In this document: positions 13,960 through 25,473 of the stretch, piece after piece | Numbering within the stretch: the stretch's first letter is position 1 | How the letters are laid out: each line of letters opens with the position of its first letter | Notes under the pieces: model-generated | Told to the model about the DNA's origin: nothing | Databases searched by the model: none | The model's input: the letters and a program-made list of their open reading frames with translations, nothing else | Made by a program: the position numbers and the translations under genes | Source of the DNA: Mycoplasmopsis caviae | GTDB taxonomy: Bacteria > Bacillota_I > Bacilli_A > Mycoplasmatales > Metamycoplasmataceae | Assembly: GCF_024498215.1 (NCBI RefSeq) | Contig: NZ_CP101806.1 | Span: 372,001 to 436,000 of the forward strand | Length of the DNA stretch: 64,000 nucleotides | Direction: 5' to 3'

Positions 13960-15627
13960 ATGTTATATATTAATCTACATGTTGACCTTCCAGAAGGTAA
14001 AAAAATAAAAAAACAAAATAGCAATGAGTTTGATTATGTCATTAAAGATTATGAGACAATTCCTGGTAAAAGATATCGAAGAGAAAATAGAGTTTTAGTC
14101 GGAAAAGTATCAAAAGTTGATCCAACAAAAATGCATCCAAATGACAATTATTTTTCACTTTACGGGGAAATTGATGCTGTACAAGTTAGTGAGCCAGGAG
14201 AACACGATGACACAATAAGTGTCGGGTCGGTTTTAGTTATGCAACATATTATGAATGAACTTGGAATAAGTCGTATTCTTGATGAAATTTTCGAAGATAA
14301 ATCAGACTTAATTAAGTCTTTACCTATCTATTATGTTAATGAAAGAACAAGTGTACACCAGCATTTTTCAAATTGACTATTTGACAATTTTTCATATCTT
14401 GAAAATGTGCCATCTAACTCAACAATTTCAAGATTAATAAATCAAGAAGTAACATCTAAAAAGATAAATGAATTCTTAAAATTATGAACTGAATCATTGC
14501 ATAATAGCTCACTAGATTTAAATAAAATTTTGGTTTCAATTGACTCAACAAACTTCAATGTAAATTCAAATAAAATTGACTTGAGCGAATATGGAAAAGC
14601 AAAGATTGATGAAAAATTAAGACAAATAAACTTGGCATATGCACTTGAACAAAAATCGGGTTTACCATTATTTTATGATATTTTTCCAGGTTCAATAACA
14701 GATCAAACCCAATGCGAATTAATGCTCCAAAAAGCCCTTGACTATAAATTTAAAGATGTAAGATTTGTAATGGATAGAGGCTATTTTACAGGCGAAAACG
14801 TCAAATATTTAAATGATAATAAACTTGAATTTATAATAATGGCAAGAGATTACTATAGTACACTAAAAAAACTCATTAATGATAATAAGCATCAAATTAC
14901 AAATAAATCAAAAACATATTTAGAAGATCATAACTGCTTTGGAGTTAAAACAAGAGCCAAAGTTTTTATAGATGATAATAATGAATATTTTGTTTATCTA
15001 ATGTATTCAGATGTTAAGGCTTCACTCGAGAGAGAAATATACAATAATAAGATTCAAATATTCAAAAACCAATTAAGAAATGTTAAGAAAATTAATGATG
15101 GAATTATAAACACATACTCAAAATATTTTGATTTTGTTGTTGATGAAAATGACAATATTAAGACTATTTATACAAATGATAATGAAAGACAAAGAGCATA
15201 TGATAATGCAGGATATTATGCATTAATTTCAAATGTTGATTTAAGTGTTGAAGAAGTTTTAGAATCATATAGAAACAGGGATGTTATTGAAAAAACTTTT
15301 ATGGCTTTAAAATCTAATATAGGTTTTGAAAAAAGACATGTAGGTAATGTCATAGCAATAGAATCTAGAACATTCTTAGTTTTTATTTCAACAATAATTT
15401 GATCATATTTTACAAACAAGTGCCACACAATACTAAACAGTAGTTCAAATGAAACAGTTATAACTTTGTTAAATGAATTATCAAAAATTAAAGTTGTTAA
15501 ACATTCAAACACATATAGAAAAAAATATGCATTAACTACAAAACAAAAAGAAATTCTAAGATGTTTTAATTTAGATGAAAATTTCATAAATGAATCTATT
15601 ATTTTGATCAATGAAATATATAGTTAA
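13960..15627 (+). CDS. IS4-family transposase, intact
   Basis: 555 residues in one frame with UGA as Trp, preceded by an aaaaggag ribosome-binding site. Catalytic residues are all visible: Asp in VSIDSTNFN (residue ~187), Asp in RFVMDRGYF (~270) and Glu in YRNRDVIEKTFMALK. That last stretch matches the IS4 signature Y-x2-R-x3-E-x6-K exactly. Unlike the IS1202- and IS1634-type copies, it has no frame lesion and could be active. I could not define terminal inverted repeats or a target duplication, so the element ends are unknown (roughly 13.85-15.8 kb). Confidence 0.88.
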
Positions 15628-15776
15628 ATCCTATTAGTTGTATAAACTATGTAGAGTTTATGTTGTAATTATTAACATTTATGAATTAGAAAACAAAAAA
15701 ATAATAAAATTTACAAATAAAATAAAATTAAATTGCTTTGAACTAATCTATTAAATCGAAATACTAATAGTTAATT

Positions 15777-15825
15777 AAATTTTACTAAAAAGCCTATAAA
15801 ACAGGCTAATTAGTAAAATTTTTAA
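15777..15825 (+). terminator. Nested hairpin terminator
   Basis: An outer stem aaattttacta / tagtaaaattt encloses an inner stem agcct / aggct, followed by a T run. It lies 150 bp after the IS4-type transposase. It may belong to that element or to the disrupted chromosomal operon. Confidence 0.6.
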
Positions 15826-15897
15826 AAATTATAAGTTATTTGTAAAATATACAATTTTAATACTTTGTACTATTGAAATTTAGATAAAATTATTTGA

Positions 15898-17486
15898 AAA
15901 TTATAAAAGTGAAGTGTCGCTAGTAACGAAACTTCACTTTTTTATAGTTCCTGTAAAATATTAATGATACAAATGAAAGGAACATACTAATTATATGCTA
16001 ATTTTAAAATATCAAGATTTTACATGTATACATCAACAAATATTTAGAGGTATTAAGAATCATTTCGGTTATTCATTAACTAAACATTATGAAGTAAATT
16101 ATGACAAATTATTACTTGAATATGCGATCAAGAGATATGCAGAAAAAAGAAATATACAAAACCCAAATAGAATTACAGTTTCTATGGTTTTAAGATTCAT
16201 CGAAATCATAAAACGACACAATAATATTTCAAGTATTGCCAATGAATTAAACTGTTCTAAAAAGACAGTTAGAAAACTGTTTAATAAGTTAAATTCTGGT
16301 CCTAAATTTCCAGTAGGAAAAACAAGATATATATGCAGTATATGTGAGAAGAAAAACCCCACTGTACAAATTTTAGATCCTGTACCATTTATTAATGAGA
16401 TATCTAATTATGCTTTTTCTCGTACATATTTTGAAAGTAAAAAAATACAGAGAAAATGAGTACCAATCTTAACTTTTTATAGTAAATTAGTTAAAAATTA
16501 TAATAAGAATAAGAACTGTAAGGACGGTAAAAATAAAGCAATAAAAATGTCTGTTAGAACTATTATTGACGAGTTTAAAAAAGTTATGAAAGAAGGCGAC
16601 TTTTGTCCGAAACCAGTAACATTCTATAAATTCTTGCAAAAGAACCCAGGTATTGTCAGTTTAGACATATTGCCCTATAAATCAGTTGGAAAAGGTCAAA
16701 ACAAAAAGAAAAAAACTTGCACACCAAAAGTAAAAACCCCAGGTTTATCAATACATTTAAGACCTGAAAGTATTAATCAAAGAATGAATGCAAATGACTA
16801 TGAAATGGATACAGTTGTTGGCTTAATTGGAATTGATTATTGAAGATTATTGACATTGATAAATCGTAAAACAAGAATGGCATATGCTGTTCTTGTAAAA
16901 GGTAATGCTAAATCAGTAAAAGAAGGTTTATTGTGATTAATTAAGCGTTACAACTTGCATATTGATTCATTAACAATTGATAATGGAATTGAAAATCGCA
17001 GGTTAGATGAAATTGAATGTATAGGACAAATATATCATACCGATTCTTATGCATCAAATCAAAAAGGTTCAATCGAAAATATGCATAAGTTCATAAGATA
17101 TTTTGTTGCAAAAGGAAAGAGTTTTAACTCATTAACTAATAGCGATGTTCAACATATTATGTTTAGAATTAATTCAATTAAAAGATACTCAGCAGTTAAT
17201 TATCCATCAGGTTTGAGTCCTATTGAATTTCATAAACTAGAAACAAATATTGACCTAACAAACTTATTCCTACAAGATTAAAACAAAAGCAAAAAAGACG
17301 CCGCGCGGGGGTATACCCCCGTTACCTCCCTTCCCCCTTCTTCATTCTTTACTTAGAATTAAAATATTGTTTTATGCGAATAAAACATTTTTTGTCGTGC
17401 ATTTATTCATTATTTGCATTGTTTCTTCTGGAAAATCGTATAATTTTTTTACATTAATATTTATAGGCACTTCACTTTTATAATTT
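15898..17486 (+). mobile_element. IS30-family insertion sequence
   Basis: About 1.59 kb. Terminal inverted repeats of 19 bp are perfect: aaattataaaagtgaagtg at 15898-15916 and its complement at 17468-17486. A 15-bp direct repeat, agataaaattatttg, flanks it (15882-15896 and 17490-17504), slightly outside the repeats. IS1630, an IS30-type mycoplasma element, is known to duplicate long, variable targets that contain inverted repeats. It is inserted just upstream of secY. Confidence 0.9.
15995..17281 (+). CDS. IS30-family transposase, intact
   Basis: 428 residues, continuous with UGA as Trp. An N-terminal helix-turn-helix region (SIANELNCSKKTVRKLFNKL, residues ~86-105) is followed by a Cys-pair motif CSICEKK and the DDE catalytic core. 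Core motifs are Asp in DYEMDTVVG (~residue 271), Asp in LTIDNGIEN (~329) and Glu in QKGSIENMHKFIRYF (~358), an arrangement characteristic of IS30. The open frame and perfect terminal repeats indicate a recent, possibly active insertion. Confidence 0.9.
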
Positions 17487-17591
17487 GCAAGATAAAATTA
17501 TTTGCTCATTTACTATAAAAATGAGTGTTTTATTATATAATAATAAAGAATTTTATAATAAGGGAAAAATGAGGAAAGGAGGGCACGTTAA
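17282..17591 (+). other. Intergenic region: IS30 end and secY leader
   Basis: Holds the 3' untranslated end of the IS30 element, with the only GC-rich patch in the intergenic DNA: about 50 bp including a perfect 14-bp palindrome, ggggg-tata-ccccc, at 17307-17320. The right inverted repeat (17468-17486) and target repeat follow. Next comes a small inverted repeat, ctcatt / aatgag (17505-17526), and a TATAAT box at 17536-17541 that could drive secY. Confidence 0.6.
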
Positions 17592-19091
17592 ATGAAGAAC
17601 TTTTTTGCAAATACAGGTTTCAAAATTTCTAAGTTTTTTTATACTTTCAAAAATAAGTGAATACTATTTTGAAGTACAAAAGAAATAACAAAAAAATTAT
17701 TATATACGTTATTGTTATTGTCAATTTATATCTTAATGACAACAATTAAGGCACCATTTGTAAATTTAGCTAATACAAACATTAATGATGACCCTTTTTT
17801 AAATACTCTTAACCTTGTTGGTGGTGGGGGTCTTAAAAATTTTTCATTGGTTGCATTGGGTATTAGTCCATTTATTAATGCAAGTTTAATAATGTCTCTT
17901 TTGCAAACCAAGCTTTTTCCACCAATTCAAAAACTTAGTCAAAGTGGTCCACAAGGTCGTAGAAAACTAAACATTATTACTAGAATATTAACATTAATAA
18001 TCGCTTTTCCTCAAGCTATCCTATTAACAAAATCGCTTGGTGCAGGTGATAATCCTTTTATCATTTTTAATCCAATAAAAGCGTTTCACCCAGGTGTTAC
18101 AACTTTTTTTGTTTTACCGTTAATTTTAATTGCTGGTTCATTGTTTTCATTGTTTATAGCTGAACAAATAACAGACAAAGGCTTAGGAAATGGAACAAGT
18201 TTAATTATTTTTGTTGGTATTGCATTCCAATTACCTACTCAATTTAAAGGTGCATTCAGTTTGTTTGTCGGTAGCGAGAGCACAACAGCAATTTTTGTTG
18301 GAGCATTAAAATTCTTAACTTATTTATTTGTTTACTTTGGATTATTATTTATTATTACATTAGTTTATAATGCTGAAAGACATATTCCAATTCAACAAAT
18401 AGGAGCTGGCAGAAGTAGAAATATCAATGAAATGGGTAAGTTACCAATTAAGTTAAACCCAGGTGGAATTATGCCAATAATTTTTGCTTCTATGCTAGTA
18501 AGTTTTCCAATTATGATTGCAAGAATTTTACCAAGTGGAAATTCAGGAAAATTATGAATTGAAGCTAATATGCAATTTAGACAACCGCTAGGATTGTCAT
18601 TGTTAATTCTAATTACATTCTTTTTCAGTTATGTAATTGGACTTCAACAATCAAAGATTGATAAAATTTCAGAAGACTTTGCTAAAAATTCTACTTTTAT
18701 TCCAGGACTTAGACCTGGCGAAGAAACTGAAGATTACTTAATAGGGATTGTTTTAAGACTTTGTACATTTAGTGGTTTCTATTTAGTTTTTTTAGCTTCA
18801 TTTCAATATATTATGATTTTAGGTTTAAATATACCTGCTATTGTAAGTTTTGGTGGAACAGGTATGATGATTTTAGTTTCTGTTGCTCTTGAAACTATTC
18901 AACAATTTCTTGCAAGACGCAAAAGTCAGCATCTTGCTAAACAAAAACGTCTTTCAAAAGAAGCGGCAGAAGTGATTAATTTCCAAAACAAATATGAAGA
19001 AAATGATCCTTTTGCTTCAGACGATCAAAAAGTTGATAATCAATCAAAAGATTATGACAAATACAAAAATGGAGATGGTTTATTATGATAA
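17592..19091 (+). CDS. secY: Protein translocase subunit SecY
   Basis: 499 residues. SecY is the channel subunit of the Sec translocon in the membrane. About ten transmembrane helices are visible, beginning LLYTLLLLSIYILMTTIKAP. Conserved cytoplasmic loops are present (QSGPQGRRKLN, AERHIPIQQ, PIKLNPGGIMPIIFA, FIPGLRPGEETEDYL). The start has a ggaggg ribosome-binding site. The last codon before TAA is a UGA Trp, so the gene overlaps adk by 7 nt. It normally follows rplO; here the upstream neighbours are an IS30 and an IS4-type element. The C-terminal tail is long and acidic. Confidence 0.97.
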
Positions 19092-19750
19092 ATAAAGTTA
19101 CCCAACATGTCGTTTTTATGGGACCACCAGGAGTTGGTAAAGGTACTGTTGCTGCTCTTATATCTCAAAAATATGGTTTAGTTCATGTTTCAACTGGCAA
19201 TATATTTCGAGAAGAAATTGCATCTCAAAGTGATCTTGGTTTACAGGTTAAGAAAATTGTTGAAAGTGGTCAATATGTTCCAGATAGTATCACAAATGAA
19301 ATTGTTAAGAATAAGATTCAAGCATTAATGAACGAAAAAAAGATAATAATGCTTGATGGTTATCCTAGAACTATTGAACAAGTTAATTTTTTGAATAGTA
19401 TTCCTAATTTTAAATATGTTGCATTAGAATTAAGTGCGCCAGAAGAAGTTATTTTAAAAAGATTAAATGGCCGTAGACAATGCCAAAATTGTAAGGCAAG
19501 TTTTCACATTGACTTTATGCCATCAAAGAAAGGCAAAGATTGTGACAAGTGTGGTAGCGAATTAATCTTGAGAAAAGATGACTCAATTGAAGCTATTAAA
19601 GTTCGTCAAAAAGTTTATCACGATCAGACAGCTCCATTGCTTAATTATTATAAAGAGAATAATTTGCTATTGACATTTGATGCTATTAGCGAACCTGAAT
19701 CAATTGCTAAAAATGTAGTTGAATCATTATCAAAATTTAAAAGTAAATAA
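19085..19750 (+). CDS. adk: Adenylate kinase
   Basis: 221 residues, long form with a zinc-binding LID. It interconverts ATP + AMP and 2 ADP in the cytoplasm. P-loop GPPGVGKGT (residues ~12-20), AMP-binding motif DGYPRT (~94-99), and the four-Cys LID zinc site CQNC...CDKC (~137-160) are visible. The start overlaps secY by 7 nt, the usual secY-adk-map order. Confidence 0.97.
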   Translation: MINKVTQHVVFMGPPGVGKGTVAALISQKYGLVHVSTGNIFREEIASQSDLGLQVKKIVESGQYVPDSITNEIVKNKIQALMNEKKIIMLDGYPRTIEQVNFLNSIPNFKYVALELSAPEEVILKRLNGRRQCQNCKASFHIDFMPSKKGKDCDKCGSELILRKDDSIEAIKVRQKVYHDQTAPLLNYYKENNLLLTFDAISEPESIAKNVVESLSKFKSK

Positions 19751-19771
19751 TATGTAGAAAGTAGCAGACTT

Positions 19772-20521
19772 ATGATAACTATTAAAAATGAACAAGAAAT
19801 TATTAATATTACTCAAAGCTGCAAAATCCTGGCAGAAGTTAAAAAAATTGTTTATGACTTTGTAAGACCAGGGGTTTCATTAAAAGAAGTGGATTCAATC
19901 GCTTTTAATGAAATAGTCAAAAGAGATGCTCGACCAGCTTTTAAAGGTTTATACGGTTTTCCCGCAACCTGTTGCATCTCGGTGAATGAAGAATTGATCC
20001 ATGGAATTCCAAGTGATTACATTATTAAAGATGGCGATATAGTAAAAGTTGACATAGGATGTGATTACAAAGGAATGAAGAGTGATAGTGCCTTCACAAA
20101 AGGTGTTGGTAATATCAGTGATAGTGATAAAAAAATAATTAAAGTAGCACAAGAGTCATTTTATGCTGGTCTCGAGGCAATTAAACCTGGAGCAAGAGTT
20201 GGTGATGTAAGTGCTGCTATTGGTAAGGTTATAAGGCAAAATAATTTATATACACCTAGACAATATAGTGGACATGGAATTGGTCGCGAGGTCCACGAAG
20301 ATCCATATATTTTTAATGATGGTCATGCTGGAACTGGACCTTTATTAAAAGATGGAATGGTAATTTGTATTGAGCCAATGATTTTGCAAAAAAATGCAAA
20401 AGTAAAGGTAAAGAGTGACAAATGAACCGTTGTAAGTGCTAGTGGTTTAAATGCTGCACACTATGAGCACACTGTTTTAATCAAAAATGGTAAAGGTGTT
20501 ATATTAACGAAAGGAATCTAA
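19772..20521 (+). CDS. map: Methionine aminopeptidase, type I
   Basis: 249 residues with one UGA Trp at residue 219. It removes the initiator Met from nascent proteins, using two metal ions. The His in ELIHGIP, the metal-binding Asp residues in VKVDIGCDYKG and MKSDSAFT, His in GHGIGREVHEDPYI, Glu in VICIEPM and Glu in HYEHTVLI are all in place. The stop codon is immediately followed by the ATG of infA, with no gap. Confidence 0.97.
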
Positions 20522-20737
20522 ATGGCAAAAGACGCAATTAAAATGAAAGCAATTGTTAAGGAAGCTTATTCAACAGATGAATATGATGTTGAACTTGAAA
20601 ACGGAATGGTCATCAAGGCTCACATTTCAGGAAAAATGCGAGTTAATCACATTCGTATTTTGCCTGGTGATACTGTCGATGTTGAAATTAGTCCTTACAA
20701 TTTATCTTTAGGGCGAATAACTTATCGTCACAAATAG
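20522..20737 (+). CDS. infA: Translation initiation factor IF-1
   Basis: 71 residues, a single S1/OB-fold protein that occupies the ribosomal A site during initiation. Diagnostic stretches are [18 protein letters not shown] and [15 protein letters not shown]. It starts directly at the map stop codon, so coupled translation is likely. Confidence 0.97.
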   Translation: MAKDAIKMKAIVKEAYSTDEYDVELENGMVIKAHISGKMRVNHIRILPGDTVDVEISPYNLSLGRITYRHK

Positions 20738-20754
20738 ATTAATAAGGAGATATT

Positions 20755-20868
20755 ATGAAAGTTAGAGCAAGTGTTAAAAAAATGTGTAAAGATTGTCGCA
20801 TTATTAAACGTAAGGGAATTATTAGGGTAATTTGCTTATTGCCAAAACACAAACAAAGACAAGGATAA
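20755..20868 (+). CDS. rpmJ: 50S ribosomal protein L36
   Basis: 37 residues ([20 protein letters not shown]...), preceded by aaggag. The zinc ligands C-x2-C...C...H (CKDC, ICLLPKH) are present, so this is the zinc-binding form. It has the standard position between infA and rpsM. Confidence 0.95.
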   Translation: MKVRASVKKMCKDCRIIKRKGIIRVICLLPKHKQRQG

Positions 20869-20880
20869 AAGAGGAATTAA

Positions 20881-21249
20881 ATGGCTAGAATTTTAAATAT
20901 TGAAATTCCTAATAATAAACGTGTTGTTATATCATTAACATACATTTATGGAATAGGAAGAACTCGTGCACAAGAAATTTGTGCCAAGGCTAAGATTAAT
21001 GAAAATCTTAGAGTTAAAGATTTATCAGAAGAACAATTAAGTGCAATTCGTGAAGTAGCAAAAGAATACACAACTGAAGGTGATCTTCGTCGTGAAACAA
21101 GCTTAAACATTAAGCGTTTAATGGAAATTAAGTGCTACCGTGGTATTCGTCACAGAAAAGGCTTACCTGTTAGAGGTCAATGTACACAAAAGAATGCTCG
21201 TACACGTAAAGGTCCTCGTAAAACAGTTGCAGGTAAAAAATCTAAATAA
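20881..21249 (+). CDS. rpsM: 30S ribosomal protein S13
   Basis: 122 residues. Helix-two-turn-helix N-terminal domain ([20 protein letters not shown]) and the basic C-terminal tail [11 protein letters not shown]...[10 protein letters not shown], which contacts tRNA and 16S rRNA, are both intact. Confidence 0.97.
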   Translation: MARILNIEIPNNKRVVISLTYIYGIGRTRAQEICAKAKINENLRVKDLSEEQLSAIREVAKEYTTEGDLRRETSLNIKRLMEIKCYRGIRHRKGLPVRGQCTQKNARTRKGPRKTVAGKKSK

Positions 21250-21271
21250 TAGATAGGAAGAGGAATTAATT

Positions 21272-21658
21272 ATGGCTAGAAAAACCAAAAAGAAAAATAT
21301 AACAAATGGTGTAGCACACATTCACTCAACAAATCAAAATACTATTGTTACCTTTGCTGACGAAAAAGGAAATGTTATTGCATGAAGTTCTTCTGGTGCT
21401 ATTGGGTACAAAGGAACCAAGAAAAAAACTCCTTATGCAGCAGGTTTAGCTGCACAAGCTGTTGCTGAAGCTGCAAAAGAGCATGGTATTAAAAGTGTAA
21501 AAGTTCAACTAAAAGGTTTAGGTGCAGGTAAAGATGCAGCTAGAAAACAAATTGAAGTTGCAGGTATCACAGTAACTGAAATTAAAGATGTTACACCAGT
21601 TCCACATAATGGAACAAGACCTCCAAAACGTATTCTTAAACGTGAAGCTAAAAAATAA
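21272..21658 (+). CDS. rpsK: 30S ribosomal protein S11
   Basis: 128 residues with one UGA Trp ([20 protein letters not shown]). The C-terminal block [16 protein letters not shown] is the conserved S11 signature near the mRNA exit platform. Confidence 0.97.
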
Positions 21659-21677
21659 TTAAAGGAGTTGAATAACT

Positions 21678-22691
21678 ATGGAAAAGATGACAAAATTAGA
21701 GTACCAAAAGGTTACTAAATTAAATAATTCAACTTCAAATGTAACTACATTTACTCTTCAACCACTTGAACGTGGTATGGGCCAAACATTAGGTGTTGCC
21801 CTACGTCGTATTTTACTTTCAAATATAACATCATTAGCACTTTTTGCTGTTAAAATTGAAGATGTTAATCATGAATTCCAAGTAGTTGATGGTTGTGTTG
21901 AAGATGTTGCCACAATTATTATGAATTTAAGAAAAGTAAGATTTCAATATAATCCAGAATTTGTTAGGGATGATGAAATTATTAAAGTAACACTAAAAGC
22001 TGATCAACCAGGGGAAGTTACTTCAAGGTTGTTAGAAGTTAATAATTCAAGTATTGAAATTTTAAATAAATCATTAGAGATTGCACACTTATCTGCAAGC
22101 GGAAAACACAAATTAAATATTGAATTATATTTAAAGCCAGGGCGTGGATTTATTTCTAATGAAGAAAATAAAAAACTTCTAAATAATTCATCAATTACAA
22201 CAAGAATGGAATCGAAAATTAAAAACGGAATTTTTATTGCTACTGATAGTAATTTTAGTCCAATTGAAAAGGTTAATTATACAGTTGAGGAATTAAACTC
22301 ATCATCAAACAAAATTGAAGAAAAATTGACATTTTCGTTCCAAACTGATGGAACTGTTGATCCAAAGAGTGCTTTACAACAAGCATGTGAAATCCTAGTT
22401 GGACACTTTAAATTAATTGGTAATGTTGATGAAATGAAAGTAAATGTATTTGCTGAGGAAAGTGAACAAACATTAGAAGTTAATGACAATGATGTAGACA
22501 TTAATTCATTAAATCTTTCTGTCCGTTCACTTAATGCACTTAAGAGAATAGGCAAGACAAAAATTTCTCAAGTTGCAGAGATGTCTCTTGAAGAATTAGA
22601 ACAAGTTAAAAATCTTGGTCGTAAATCACTTGACGAAATTCAACAACGTATAAAAGAATATGGATATGAACTAAGTAAAGGAGAAGAATAA
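21678..22691 (+). CDS. rpoA: DNA-directed RNA polymerase subunit alpha
   Basis: 337 residues. The N-terminal dimerisation domain (LERGMGQTLGVALRRILLS, residues ~32-50) is followed by a C-terminal domain with helix-hairpin-helix repeats (ALKRIGKTKISQ...VKNLGRKSLDEIQ). The gene has an aaggag site. Its stop overlaps the rplQ start codon by one base (taATG). Confidence 0.97.
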   Translation: MEKMTKLEYQKVTKLNNSTSNVTTFTLQPLERGMGQTLGVALRRILLSNITSLALFAVKIEDVNHEFQVVDGCVEDVATIIMNLRKVRFQYNPEFVRDDEIIKVTLKADQPGEVTSRLLEVNNSSIEILNKSLEIAHLSASGKHKLNIELYLKPGRGFISNEENKKLLNNSSITTRMESKIKNGIFIATDSNFSPIEKVNYTVEELNSSSNKIEEKLTFSFQTDGTVDPKSALQQACEILVGHFKLIGNVDEMKVNVFAEESEQTLEVNDNDVDINSLNLSVRSLNALKRIGKTKISQVAEMSLEELEQVKNLGRKSLDEIQQRIKEYGYELSKGEE

Positions 22692-23167
22692 TGGCTAATC
22701 CAACACAAATTTATAGTCGTGATACTAAATGAAGAAAAGGTGTTATTCGTACCTTAGTTAGTGAACTATTTTTACATGGACGTTTGACTACAACACTTAC
22801 ACGTGCTAAGGAATTACGTCGTCATGCAGAAAAATTAATTACAAAGGCAAAAAACCCAACATTAGCAAATCGTCGTATTGCCGCTAGTTTCTTACGCACA
22901 ATTGTTAATAATGAAAGCAAAAAAGATGTTTTAAAAATTTTATTTGAAGAAATTGCTCCAAGCTACATGAATCGTAATGGTGGATATACGCGTATTTATA
23001 AATTAGTTTCACGTGCTGGAGATAATGCACCTATGGCTATTATCGAATTAGTTAAAGGTGAAAAAGTTAAAACAAGTAAAATGGAAAAAACATCAAAAGA
23101 CAACGACACAAAGATATCAACACCTAAGACATCAAAAAGTAAAAAAGATGCTAAGGTAACTAAATAA
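22691..23167 (+). CDS. rplQ: 50S ribosomal protein L17 with lysine-rich tail
   Basis: 158 residues. The first ~118 are normal L17 (RKGVIRTLVSELFLHGRL, TTTLTRAKELRRHAEKLI), with one UGA Trp near residue 14. The last ~38 residues are a disordered Lys/Ser/Thr-rich extension (KTSKMEKTSKDNDTKIS...) beyond the usual end of the family. It is last in the ribosomal operon and is followed by a terminator. Confidence 0.95.
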
Positions 23168-23245
23168 TATTTTACTAAAAGAGTTATTTTATAGTTATTT
23201 AGATAAATTTCAACAAATCTTAATTTTAATTTTATATCACTAATT

Positions 23246-23275
23246 ATAAGGCAATTAAAGGCCTTATTTTTTTAT
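23246..23275 (+). terminator. Terminator after rplQ
   Basis: ataaggc (23246-23252) pairs with gccttat (23261-23267), followed by seven T. It separates the ribosomal operon from what follows. Confidence 0.8.
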
Positions 23276-23404
23276 TTTTCTTACTTAATTAACAATTATT
23301 AGTATTACTAATAAGGTTCTCTTTCATTGCAAAACAACAACTAAAATCTAATAGTACTAAAACTGGTGTAATACTTGCATAATTTAAGACTAAAAAAATT
23401 GATA

Positions 23405-23860
23405 ATTTTCTTCTATTTTGTCCAATTTTTAAGGTTGTAAAAATTATAGCCAAAACACATAAAAGTTTGGCTATTTTTTAACCAAAACAGCAAAAAATGT
23501 GTTATTTTTTGTTTTTGTGTGTACAACATTAAGGTTTACCGCATTTTTAAATGTTAAATTACATTTTTTAAAATTTTGCATATTAAAACATACAACATCA
23601 TTAAGAAGTTGCTTTTAATTAATTCATTTTGTCTTCAATCCTAAAGTTTTTTCATAACTTTTGGGGATTGACATCATTTGTTAATTTCTTTTTAAATATT
23701 CTTCAATCAACAAATAAATTGTTGATTGAAATAAAAATAACTTATTTAATAAGTATTGAGCCGTTGGCTCTTATTAAGACCTGTCGGTCTTAAGAAGCAA
23801 AACTTCTTTTTGTCTTGCCAGACAGGCTTTCTTCTTTTTAAAAAGAAGAAACAAGAAAAA
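23405..23860 (-). ncRNA. Hairpin-rich 3' tail of IS1202-like copy B
   Basis: Same non-coding tail as in the other copies, read on the minus strand: consecutive short stem-loops followed by the tagccaaac / gttttggcta pair close to the terminal repeat. Whether it is an RNA is inferred only from folding potential. Confidence 0.3.
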
Positions 23861-23861
23861 C

Positions 23862-25473
23862 TTACTTAAATGATTTGTAATTAGCGTCAATAAATTCCTT
23901 CATTTCTTTTGTAATATCATTTAACTTTTCAAGATTTTCACTTAATAGTTTTTTAATAAATTCAATGTCTTTATTGTTTGGGTTTGCAGAATTCTTAAAT
24001 ATATTTTCAAGTTTTTCAAATGTACTGGATGTTCATGTTCTATTATGAAGCATGGTTTTAATTGTAGCTCTTACACCTTGATGTTGTGGATCAAGATTTT
24101 TTGATATTGCATATACATCGATTGCACTCAATTCGTTTCCTTTCGGTACTCTGGCTTCATATTTTCTTTTCCCTCAACAAAGAATAATTTATTTTCAGGA
24201 GTTACCATAAGCTTTGCCTCTCCACTTTCAAACATAGAAACCCTAGCGCCATTATTATCAAATGGAGCAAGATATTTGTTGTCATATCTCACAGTATGAT
24301 TAACTATTTTTCTTTTAATTACAAGATTCATCTCTTCTTCAAAAATTTCAGTATTTGGCTTTCTAAAAACATTTGATTTTTACTTACTGCTTCGGCCTTT
24401 TTAAATTGTTTGTTGTATTCATCAATTAAAAGTTCAATTTTTCCCAAAAAGTCTTCAAAACAGTTGATTCCGTTTGTATGAAAGAATGTTCCTATTCATC
24501 TTTGCAATGTTCAAAATGATCTTTCAACATTTGGTTTTGCCTTTGGATTGTCGCTTGTTATAAGTTCAATTCCTCTTGCATTTAGTGCTTCTTCCATAGT
24601 TGTTCTTGTACTATCTGAACCTCAAAAAGTTCTTCTTCTATCCGTTATTATTACTTGTGGAATGCCATACCTTTTAAATAATTGTGTTAGAAGATTTTGA
24701 TATCCAATTGTTGTTTCCTCAATGTCAATTCAGATTGCTAACAAACTTTTTGTTGCTGCATCAACAGCATTATAAATATGGTACTTCTTACTTTCTCCAA
24801 AAAGATGAAGTGGTGTTGCATCAATTTCAATAATTTGCCCAAAATCATAGTCAGAACTTTTATTTTGGTAAACACCTTTTAATGGATTTTTATTTAGAAT
24901 TTTTCATAAATTTTAATAAACTGTGCCTCGATTTTAGAAATATCTTGACCGTTTTCTAAAAACATTCTTCTTCTCTTAATCTCATTTTTTACTTTTCTCG
25001 TTGCATATGAACTGCAATAACCAAGTCTAAGCATTCTTTTATAAAAGGTAGTGAAAGGCAACAATTTTTTTCATCATTAGTAAGTCTCATTATTGTAAAA
25101 ATGCAACAAGGCTACACTAAGATCACCTTTTGATATTTTCTCAATATGTTCCACTAATTCATAATATCTATTAGTTAAATCAATAATAACTGAATCACTT
25201 ACTTTCACACCCCTAAGTTTATTTTTATTACCATGTGATATACTGATTGCATCTTGGTTATTTGTAGATGCAATCAATATTTGATTTCTATATCTTTTAA
25301 TTGTTTTTGTTGATGTTCTACAACCCAATTTTCCTAATATTTTTGATATTTCGGCATTTGGTCTATTTCAATATTGTTGAATTTTTTAAATCTAAAATTT
25401 TTTTATCTTCATAATCAGTTGTTTTACCTGTATCAACTGCTTGAAATCTGGTTTTAATTACAAGATTTTCCAT
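23862..25473 (-). pseudogene. IS1202-like transposase, copy B, frameshifted
   Basis: Same protein as in copy A. Here the segment GEAKLMVTPENKLFF is preserved (gcaaagcttatgg), unlike in copies A, C and D. Lesions include short A/T runs near the N-terminus, gagactt in place of gagctt (about 25084-25090), gagattaag in place of gagctaag (about 24979-24987), a missing A near 24380 and a missing base near 24905. It shares the break after EYRK seen in all copies. Confidence 0.72.

Noticed and set aside
13806-13960. A 5S rRNA gene after 23S
   Set aside because: A hairpin terminator follows the 23S processing stem, and no 5S-like sequence is visible before the IS4-type transposase.
17572-17598. Small leader peptide MRKGGHVK before secY
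   Set aside because: Its UGA would be read as Trp in this code, so it does not end there; no sign of an attenuator.
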